From Desulfonatronum thiodismutans (GTDB lineage: Bacteria; Desulfobacterota; Desulfovibrionia; Desulfovibrionales; Desulfonatronaceae), in contig NZ_JPIK01000020.1 in the NCBI RefSeq assembly GCF_000717475.1, positions 162,088 to 226,087 on the forward strand: a DNA stretch of 64,000 nucleotides, read 5' to 3'. Both the position numbers and the translations under genes were made by a program. Position 1 is the first letter of the stretch. Every line of letters begins with the position of its first letter. Below the pieces are notes generated by a model that was not told the DNA's origin, searched no databases, and saw nothing but the letters and a program-made list of their open reading frames with translations. Positions 58,013 to 64,000 of the stretch are shown here, piece by piece.

Positions 58013-59959
58013 CTACCCTTCCTCACGTTCTTGGAGTACGGCGATGGCGTCCTCCACTGCGTTGATTAGTTCAGGGTCGTCGCTGTTGAGCATCCCGAGC
58101 AGTACCTGGAAGGCGGCCTGGTCGCCGATCATCCCCAACGCCTCGATCACCTTGATGGATACGAGTGGATTATTCATTTGCAAGAGAGGAGCCAAGTCCT
58201 TTACCGCGTCGGGAACCCGCAATCGGCCCAACGCCTCGATGGCTCGGATCCGTATCCAGTCGTCGGCATCGCCCAGGGCGGATTTCAGGATCGGCGCAAC
58301 ATTGACCAAGCTGCACGCGCAGTCTCCAAGCAGGGCGACAAGGGTCAGCCGAACGTCCCGGTCTTCATCCTGCAAGCGCTGGGAAATCATTTCAAAGACT
58401 TCCTCGGTCAGGCCGCACAATTTGATGCTGGCTTCCAGGGCCGCCTTACGCACGGCTGTGGACTCGTCTCCCAGGGCTGAACGGATCACGTCCAGATGCG
58501 TGTCGCACCCCAGATTGCCGAGACCGAGGATGGCCATGGCTCGCTTGTCCGCGGCCGGAGAAGCGAACATCTGATGAAACTTGTCCACCAGGGATTTTTC
58601 ACCCAGGCTGATGCAGGCTTCCAGGGCCACGCCGCGGACATCGGGGTAGGGGTGATCAAGAAAAGTGAACAGCTTCTCGGCCAGCTCCGGTTTGCCTTTC
58701 TCCCGGACGGTCTTGCGGCTGAGAAACCGCATCGCCTGTTTGAGCACATGCCCGTCATTGTGACGATCAAGCAAATCGACGAAAAATGCCTCGGCCTCAT
58801 CCCCGGACACGATGCACAAGGCATCCACCAATTCCCGTTGCACGTCCCGATCGTGCTTCCAAAACGCCTCCATCAGCAGAAGGCTTGAATCCGCTCCGGG
58901 TAAGCGTTGCAGGGTCTTCACCGTCAAGGCAATGGCCGCGGAGTCGGTTTCCTGGAGAATTTGGCGCAAAGGTTCGATTGAACCGATTTGGGCCAAGACG
59001 TCGGCGATAGTTTCGAGACGGTCTTGATGGATCTCAAAGTCCGGATCCAGCTTGGCGGACATCTTTATGATCGGGACGGCGGCTTCGGATACTCGTAGAG
59101 AGGCTAAGCCGGACATGGCCGCATCCTGGATTTCCTCGTCTTCATCTTCCAGAGCGGACAGCAGATAGTCCTTAAAATTGGCTTGCTCCAGGGCCGACAG
59201 CAAATTCAGGGTGCGTCCTCCCATGATTTGGACCACGGCCTTGACGATTTTGTTGCGCAATGCGCGCGGTGATTCATCAAGTCGCTTGAGCAGCAAAGGT
59301 ATGGATTTCAGGTTGCCCATCTCGCCTAAAGCGTCCACGATCATGGAGGCTACCAAGTCCGAGGACTGAGGCATGGCCTGGATCAAAGCATTAATGGAGG
59401 ATTCGTCCCTGATTTTCAACAGGGCTTCAATGACGGAAAACTGGACCCATTCTTCATCGGAAAGGGCTTGGTTCAGACATTGAACGGCTTCGGCAAATCC
59501 CAAGCTTCCCAGACTGACGGCGGCCTGATATCGAACGTTGACCTCCGAATCATGGAGCAAGGCTTGGCACAAATGCGGAACCGCGAGGATGTTCCGGGTG
59601 GAACCAAGAATGTCCGAAGCAAAAATTCTGATGTCCACATCGTCGTCGCTGAGTAGGGCGACGATCGTATTGATGTCCTGATTTCCCACCTCCCTCAGGA
59701 TGTCCATGGCCAGATTTCGGACTTGGGCGTCCTCTGTCCGAAGCAAGGGACAAAGCCCACTCACCGCCTGGACGCCCCCCAGCTGCCGTAGCGCCAAATC
59801 CGCGGCCTCCTGGACCCCCAAATTCGGGTTTTGCAACAGCGTGATCAATCCGGAGATTGCTTCCTCACAACCGTAATCTCCGGCATCCTGCGCCGCTTCA
59901 CGCAAGATTTCCGGATCTTTGACCTGGAATCGTTCAATAATTTCTGGACAATCTGTCAT
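58013..59959 (-). CDS. HEAT-repeat protein, first gene of the chemotaxis operon
   Basis: 648 residues made up almost entirely of HEAT/PBS-lyase-type helical repeats of 30-38 residues, for example VQEAADLALRQLGGVQAVSG, VRYQAAVSLGSLGFAEAVQC, VRKAALEASIKLCGLTEE and IRIRAIEALGRLRVPDAVKD. There is no signal peptide or catalytic motif; it is a protein-protein scaffold. It lies 8 bp upstream of cheR and heads the operon. A role in assembling or localising the Che proteins is inferred. Confidence 0.88.
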   Translation of the reverse strand: MTDCPEIIERFQVKDPEILREAAQDAGDYGCEEAISGLITLLQNPNLGVQEAADLALRQLGGVQAVSGLCPLLRTEDAQVRNLAMDILREVGNQDINTIVALLSDDDVDIRIFASDILGSTRNILAVPHLCQALLHDSEVNVRYQAAVSLGSLGFAEAVQCLNQALSDEEWVQFSVIEALLKIRDESSINALIQAMPQSSDLVASMIVDALGEMGNLKSIPLLLKRLDESPRALRNKIVKAVVQIMGGRTLNLLSALEQANFKDYLLSALEDEDEEIQDAAMSGLASLRVSEAAVPIIKMSAKLDPDFEIHQDRLETIADVLAQIGSIEPLRQILQETDSAAIALTVKTLQRLPGADSSLLLMEAFWKHDRDVQRELVDALCIVSGDEAEAFFVDLLDRHNDGHVLKQAMRFLSRKTVREKGKPELAEKLFTFLDHPYPDVRGVALEACISLGEKSLVDKFHQMFASPAADKRAMAILGLGNLGCDTHLDVIRSALGDESTAVRKAALEASIKLCGLTEEVFEMISQRLQDEDRDVRLTLVALLGDCACSLVNVAPILKSALGDADDWIRIRAIEALGRLRVPDAVKDLAPLLQMNNPLVSIKVIEALGMIGDQAAFQVLLGMLNSDDPELINAVEDAIAVLQEREEG

Positions 59960-60034
59960 TGTTGAATCCGAGTTGTCGTTTCCGACGGATATGTTTGTTT
60001 GAAGTTGAACAGTTACGCTTACCCTTCGAAAAGT

Positions 60035-60064
60035 CTTAAAGCATCATGCAAGCTTTCTCGTCAA
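60035..60064 (-). promoter_or_regulatory. Possible sigma-70 promoter of the chemotaxis operon
   Basis: On the minus strand TTGACG (60064-60059) and TTTAAG (60040-60035) are 18 bp apart, about 75 bp before the HEAT-gene start at 59959. The match is moderate. Confidence 0.35.
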
Positions 60065-60134
60065 GGTTTGAAAAAGTATTTTAACTGTCCATATGCTCGC
60101 CATCTGAAAAAAACAGAAAACAGACTTGGAGCGC

Positions 60135-60164
60135 TTGACAAAAACCTTGAGCTTTGAGTAAAGA
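60135..60164 (+). promoter_or_regulatory. Promoter of tRNA-Arg
   Basis: A consensus -35 TTGACA at 60135-60140 is followed by an AT-rich TAAAGA at 60159-60164 after an 18-bp spacer. The tRNA begins 13 bp later. Confidence 0.5.
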
Positions 60165-60176
60165 ATGTCGCTTTGC

Positions 60177-60253
60177 GCGCCCGTAGCTCAGCTGGATAGA
60201 GTACCGGACTACGAATCCGTTGGTCGCACGTTCGAATCGTGCCGGGCGCACCA
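60177..60253 (+). tRNA. tRNA-Arg (anticodon ACG)
   Basis: 77 nt including an encoded CCA. The acceptor stem is GCGCCCG with CGGGCGC and discriminator A. The D arm is AGCTCAGCTGGATAGAGT, the anticodon stem CCGGA/TCCGT-type pairs around loop CTACGAA (anticodon ACG), and the T arm contains GTTCGAATC. All arms fold. A terminator follows 11 bp downstream. Confidence 0.96.
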
Positions 60254-60264
60254 AAAACAAACGC

Positions 60265-60299
60265 AAGGGGTTACGACAATTGTCGTAACCCCTTTTTTT
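60265..60299 (+). terminator. Terminator shared by tRNA-Arg and the C1 peptidase gene
   Basis: AAGGGGTTACGACAA and its exact inverse TTGTCGTAACCCCTT form a 15-bp stem followed by TTTTT. The convergent peptidase gene ends at 60298, so the hairpin may serve both genes. Confidence 0.9.
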
Positions 60300-61917
60300 A
60301 TTTCGAGCTTCGGCGTACGACCAATGTCGCAATGATCGCGAAAAGTAAGAAGGCAAGCGTAACGTCTTGGTTTGCGCCCACGACACACCCCCCGCCCCCC
60401 TCACCTGAAGAGGGCCGATAAGAGGTGAACGCTTTCAGAGCGACATTCGTGTTAGGGGCGACGCCTGCCACATCCTCCCATAGATTCCCATCCTTGCTGG
60501 CGAAGCTCTGCCCTGGAAGGGCCGTAGCCTTTTCGCTGTAGCCTTCTATGGGACCTTCCAGTGGGATAGGGAAGAGGAAGCCGGGGGTCCTGAGCCGTAC
60601 AACAACGGCGAAGCTCTCTCCGGGAAGGAGTTCCACATGTGATGGCAGCCGTACTGTATGGTATCCCGCGGCACTAAGAATACCCTCTGAATCCGCGGCA
60701 AAAAAACCGCTTCTCGGATTGTCGGGTTCTACATCTTTCCAGACTTCGACACGGAACAAAGAGTTGGGGGCCCCGGTATAAAATGAAACGGCTTGAAGGT
60801 ATTCAGGGGAAAAGCTCTCTGATGATTCCGATGCGGTAAAGATGTTGGCGAACCAAGCGGTATCGCTTTGATATCCGTAGTTGTCGGTCCAGCCCAACGG
60901 ATCATATTGATAAACCGTATCAAATTCATTTATGTCCATGCCTAGAAACAAAGCCGGAGACCCCAAGGTGGGGTCAGTGTAGGAAAGCCAGAAATAACCG
61001 TTTTCTCCCCATCCGGTTCCCCAGCTGTTCCTGACCAGCCATGCGCCGTCATGCTCTGGAGAGACGGCGAAATTCCGGGCCGGATAGGTATCGTCCCAGC
61101 CGACGATGGCAACGCGATGGCCTCCTCCTTCGCTGTCTCGGTTATAGAACGAATGAGTCTGGTCGTTATATGCGATATCGTCCCACACGACTCTGACGTC
61201 TACTGCTCCAAAAATCATGAGCGTATTTTTCACCACAATTTCATTGAATTCAGCGCCAAGGTGATAGACATGCTTCAACCGCTTGAGCGGAGGGTCCGAA
61301 GGAAGCGGTTTCGATATAGGCGGCCATGGTGAAGCAAACTGGTATGGGCGAACGTTCTCGCTGACCGGACCGGTCCATCGCGCAAGGATTGCCGCGGCCT
61401 GCCAGGGGCTCCCCCCTTGGTCAAAAACAGGATCCGCACCAAAGCCCGGCATGGATTGTCTTGAGAAACCGGGCTTTCTATCGTTCTCATCAACATAGGC
61501 AAAATAGGCCAAATGCCACTCTGAAAAGTCAAGAGATTGGTTTCTCAGTTTGAGAAATGTCGATTCCAGGGAAGCAAGACTGGCAAAGGCCCAGCAAGTA
61601 CCGTAGTTTCCTTGATCCCTGACGGGAGGGAGGCTTCCGGGACGAAGATCAAAAGCAACCGGGAGTTCATGCGCTGCTTTGATGCGCGGGAAAATACCTT
61701 CCGGTGGAGCAACATGCGCGAGGTTCAGTGGAGAAGGGCGATAACCCAATGGACGAGCTTGATTTGCTTTTCCTTGTCCCAAGTCCTTTTTTTGATGGAG
61801 AATGAAGTCCGGGTTTCTGGGCGCCATGGAGCCCCAAGCCGCAAAAACCATCGCTGGACAGAAAAGTAAAATCGTAAAAACAACCACGCAACCAATATGC
61901 GGAGTCCTGTCTTTCAT
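60298..61917 (-). CDS. Secreted C1 (papain-like) peptidase with C-terminal sorting tail
   Basis: 539 residues. A signal peptide ends near MVFA and a propeptide-like stretch follows. The papain-type domain has the oxyanion Gln102 and nucleophile Cys108 (RDQGNYGTCWAFASL), His267 (GGGHRVAIVGWDD) and Asn297 (VRNSWGTGWGENGYFWLSY). Residues 315-490 form a beta-rich module typical of bacterial C1 peptidases with a lectin-like domain. The last 35 residues are GEGGGGC, a DVT motif, one hydrophobic helix and RRSSK, matching the layout of Synerg/JDVT-CTERM sorting signals. It is therefore probably surface-anchored or processed at the Cys. The matching processing protease is not in the window. Confidence 0.85.
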   Translation of the reverse strand: MKDRTPHIGCVVVFTILLFCPAMVFAAWGSMAPRNPDFILHQKKDLGQGKANQARPLGYRPSPLNLAHVAPPEGIFPRIKAAHELPVAFDLRPGSLPPVRDQGNYGTCWAFASLASLESTFLKLRNQSLDFSEWHLAYFAYVDENDRKPGFSRQSMPGFGADPVFDQGGSPWQAAAILARWTGPVSENVRPYQFASPWPPISKPLPSDPPLKRLKHVYHLGAEFNEIVVKNTLMIFGAVDVRVVWDDIAYNDQTHSFYNRDSEGGGHRVAIVGWDDTYPARNFAVSPEHDGAWLVRNSWGTGWGENGYFWLSYTDPTLGSPALFLGMDINEFDTVYQYDPLGWTDNYGYQSDTAWFANIFTASESSESFSPEYLQAVSFYTGAPNSLFRVEVWKDVEPDNPRSGFFAADSEGILSAAGYHTVRLPSHVELLPGESFAVVVRLRTPGFLFPIPLEGPIEGYSEKATALPGQSFASKDGNLWEDVAGVAPNTNVALKAFTSYRPSSGEGGGGCVVGANQDVTLAFLLFAIIATLVVRRSSK

Positions 61918-62064
61918 TGTCCTCGTTCCTTTTGCTGATGATTTACGGATTACTAGGCCGTACGGTCATGCATTCGGTGAAGTGAGGCCAAGTCTCCCAG
62001 CGGACGAAAAAGACTTAAAAAAAAGGGTTCAAGCGATTGTCGCCTGAACCCTTTGAAATGGTGC
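61918..62064. other. Gap left of the integration boundary
   Basis: Upstream region of the minus-strand C1 peptidase gene, presumably with its promoter, ending in the tRNA-type terminator at 62017-62054. No gene is supported. Confidence 0.5.
62017..62054 (-). terminator. Terminator following the tRNA-Leu 3' fragment
   Basis: AAAGGGTTCA (62022-62031) pairs with TGAACCCTTT (62045-62054), with an inner GCGA/TCGC extension. On the minus strand it is followed by a run of eight T. It lies 10 bp beyond the tRNA 3' fragment and is probably the original tRNA terminator. Confidence 0.8.
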
Positions 62065-62086
62065 TGGTGCGAAGGGGGGACTCGAA
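62065..62086 (-). other. tRNA-Leu 3'-end fragment: probable attachment site
   Basis: The minus strand reads TTCGAGTCCCCCC, then TTCGCACCA: T-loop, 3' side of the T stem, 3' acceptor strand and CCA of a tRNA-Leu beginning GCGAAGG. The rest of the tRNA is missing to the right. A fragment limited to the 3' end, with the native terminator still behind it, is the usual trace left at one end of an element integrated into a tRNA gene. Confidence 0.7.
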
Positions 62087-62616
62087 ATGTCATTTTTTAC
62101 GGCAACTTGAATGAGATTTCAGAAAAATACCACCAAAAATACCATACCAGTCCAGCCTTTTCAGCCTGTTCTATGAACAGCACCTTGTGCCCGGTCAAGC
62201 ATCATCCAGGAGTTACCTCCACGAACCGCCTCTTTGAATAGAAGAATCCGTGATTGTATCAAAGACAATGCTGTTCCGCAAGATTGGGTGAGTGGTGTTG
62301 CATTGCGAGATCGCGTGAAGTTGGCAGGGCGAACCTTGCCAGCGATTCTAGGCTATGATCCTACCTGGAAGGTTAGGCTTGCCGAGGGACGCGTGGATGC
62401 TGCGGCTCGCCTAATGCCTCTGGTTTGTCACTGTGGCCCGGTCACGGTCTTTTCCCGGCGTTTAGCTTGGCTGTGCATGGGAAGCCGAGCTTGATCACTA
62501 AAAAAAGGCCGCCTCCACCAGGATGAAGACGTCCTGATAGTGGTCCCCGCCAAGGGGCTAGGCACCCTGAACATAGTTGAGCGATACCGCCCTGAGGTCA
62601 TCTACATTTCGCCGGT
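62087..62616. other. Left end of integrated region, no convincing intact gene
   Basis: About 530 bp to the right of the attachment fragment. A frame at 62234-62494 (86 residues) and its in-frame continuation to about 62616, including the stretch VPAKGLGTLNIVERYRPEVI, are protein-like in composition but interrupted by a stop at 62492 and by the repeats at 62621. They may be remains of an older gene. No family was recognised. Confidence 0.4.
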
Positions 62617-62620
62617 ATGT

Positions 62621-62689
62621 GTGGTCACTTTCAATCGGAATCAGTGGTCACTTTCGACCGGAATCCGTGGTCACTTTGGTCCGGAATAC
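62621..62689. repeat. Three 23-bp tandem repeats, IS21-family-end-like
   Basis: Units at 62621-62643, 62644-62666 and 62667-62689 share GTGGTCACTTTC at the start and CGGAAT near the end. Multiple copies of a roughly 20-bp motif of the GGTCA...GACCGGAAT kind are found at the tips of IS21-family insertion sequences. No istA or istB gene follows, so this is a solo or relic end. Confidence 0.6.
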
Positions 62690-63379
62690 GCAAAAAGCCG
62701 CAAACACCATCAGAAGAGAAACGATTTCGAGAAGGCGGAAGGCTCATCGAAGCCTTTGAACGCGAAACCGAATTTGATTGGCGCGACGACCCGATGCAGG
62801 TTCCCATATGGCTTGAAAAGAAAAAAACAAGCCTTTCAACGAGCACGTTGCGAATTTACGTCAAGATTGGCCGCTTTCATGCGTTACTACCCAGGCCCGG
62901 ATTATGCCGCTGAAGCGATAAAAAAAATAAGTTGCGTGGGATGCAAGGAAAAGCAAAAAAAATACGAATCGGGAACCGATGAAAAAATTCAAACAATCAT
63001 CCTGAATTTGAAAATCCATGCGGATCGATACGCATATTCAAAATTCCTTGCTCAATGGCTTTGGCTCAACTTGCATTTCGATATGAATTTCAAAGAATGG
63101 GCATCGTCGCGAATTGAAGACGACTGTCTTGTCTTCAGCAAATCAATTTCCTCGGGTGAAAAAAAAGAAAGACGCGTGAATATCAGCAAGCTTCAGCCTC
63201 GAAGTCGTATTGTTCTCGAAAGCTTCCTCGAAAGCTTGTTCGAGTTCGAGAAAAAGGGGGAGACGCAAAAAGTTTACAATTCATGCCACAAGCTTTTGAG
63301 AAAGAAAATTCGAGAGCTTTTCCCTGACGAAAATATTGCGATATCTTTACGGCCTATCAGAAGGAAAAAAGCCAAATGA
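62690..63379 (+). pseudogene. Degenerate tyrosine-recombinase-like gene, frameshifted
   Basis: The N-terminal part (EEKRFREGGRLIEAFERETE) lies in the frame of 62617-62913. The rest (AAFMRYYPGPDYAAEAIKKI to the end, RPIRRKKAK) lies in the next frame, so a shift occurs near 62868-62885. Joined, it parallels the gene at 63376: FERET near the start, then AQWLWLNLHFDMNFKEW against AQWLWLNLDLGMRPCER. The Arg of the GxRP motif, the first catalytic residue of integrases, is absent here. It overlaps the second copy by ATGA. Composition is AT-rich. Confidence 0.55.
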
Positions 63380-64000
63380 ACAAGAAGAAAAAAGCCCCGG
63401 GGCAAAGCATAACGGAAGAAACGAAAATCAAATATCTTGCACGGGGGAAACAACTCGTAGAACGGTTCGAGCGTGAAACGGGAAAAGCCTGGACGCAGCA
63501 TCCGGAAGAACTGGCTTGGTGGCTCGAGGACGTCAAGTCGACGCTCATGAAAAACAGCTTCGTGCAATACAAATCAGCGTTATATTATTTTCTGATGGAA
63601 AATGGGGAAATGAACGCAGCCGCATCCATCAAGAATTTGACCAGAACCGGTTGTACGAAAAGGTCTGGAAAAACATCTTCGAGCAAAAGAAAACTGGCTC
63701 CAAGAGAAGACGTCGTTTTGATTATTGAAGAACTCAAAAAAAGCAAGAGCACGCATGCCAAAACCCTTGCTCAATGGCTCTGGCTGAATTTGGATTTAGG
63801 AATGCGTCCATGCGAGAGGGCAACGGCTCATGAAGAAGGCGACATTTTGCATGTAAAAAACGCCAAGACGACGAACATGCGGGGCTACGGTCAAACCAGA
63901 TCGATTGACATAAGCATGATGACCGCAAAAACCGACGAATTTTGAAAAACTTTTTCGGAAAGATGCACGCGGCTTTCGCCGATGGCAATTTCGTAAAAAC
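63376..64000 (+). pseudogene. Second tyrosine-recombinase-like gene, interrupted and cut by window edge
   Basis: An open frame of 189 residues runs to a stop at 63943. It has an N-terminal SAM-like part (KYLARGKQLVERFERETGKA, WWLEDVKSTLMKNSFVQYKS) and the start of a catalytic domain (LAQWLWLNLDLGMRPCERAT, with Arg in place, then VKNAKTTNMRGYGQTRSIDI). After TTTT at 63940-63943 the next frame stays open to the window end and reads EKLFRKDARGFRRWQFRK. This suggests a one-base shift and not a natural stop. It could still be a functional shorter protein. Confidence 0.5.

Overview
The window comes from a flagellated, chemotactic Gram-negative bacterium. The best fit is the Desulfobacterota (former Deltaproteobacteria), order Desulfovibrionales. 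Pointers are a chemotaxis operon ordered cheA-cheY-cheW-parA-pilZ-cheR-HEAT on the minus strand, an rdgC-like pair, a DUF4911 gene, a livKHMGF cluster and a shikimate-kinase-like/VKOR pair. Family assignments come from motifs read by eye, not from searches. The genus cannot be fixed from the sequence. Core genes are GC-rich; the right edge and the middle of flgE are clearly more AT-rich.

Positions 1-8.9 kb are accessory: two LuxR-type regulator paralogues (the first cut by the window edge), a short-chain dehydrogenase, two palindromic intergenic elements, an internally duplicated membrane protein, a set of small secreted proteins (DUF1566 types and a Cys-rich peptide) and a 606-residue PilZ protein. 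Positions 9-24 kb hold prmA, a methyl-accepting chemotaxis protein, a branched-chain amino acid ABC transporter operon (livK, livH, livM, livG, livF) with a UPF0175/DUF3368 toxin-antitoxin pair lodged between livH and livM, the kinase/VKOR pair, a Tat-type M48 lipoprotein protease and htpG. Positions 24-28.5 kb are a flagellar hook operon on the minus strand (fliK-flgD-flgE).

Positions 28.6-51.6 kb are mostly housekeeping: tatD, azlCD, a FemAB-like acyltransferase, plsC, an RNase J gene, a split rdgC, a five-repeat S1 protein, an NtrY-like kinase, a fused beta-alpha succinyl-CoA synthetase, rlmH, cpoB/ybgF, dprA, HDOD and GGDEF genes and a Xer-type recombinase. Positions 51.9-60 kb are the chemotaxis operon, with a three-Hpt CheA, a ParA-type ATPase and a HEAT-repeat protein, pointing to a spatially organised chemosensory array. 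tRNA-Arg(ACG) and a secreted papain-like protease with a C-terminal sorting tail follow.

From about 62.07 kb the composition changes. A 22-nt 3' end of a tRNA-Leu, still followed by its terminator, marks what looks like one end of an integrated element. Inside are IS21-like terminal repeats and two tandem, degenerate tyrosine-recombinase genes; the element runs off the window. No CRISPR array or rRNA was seen.
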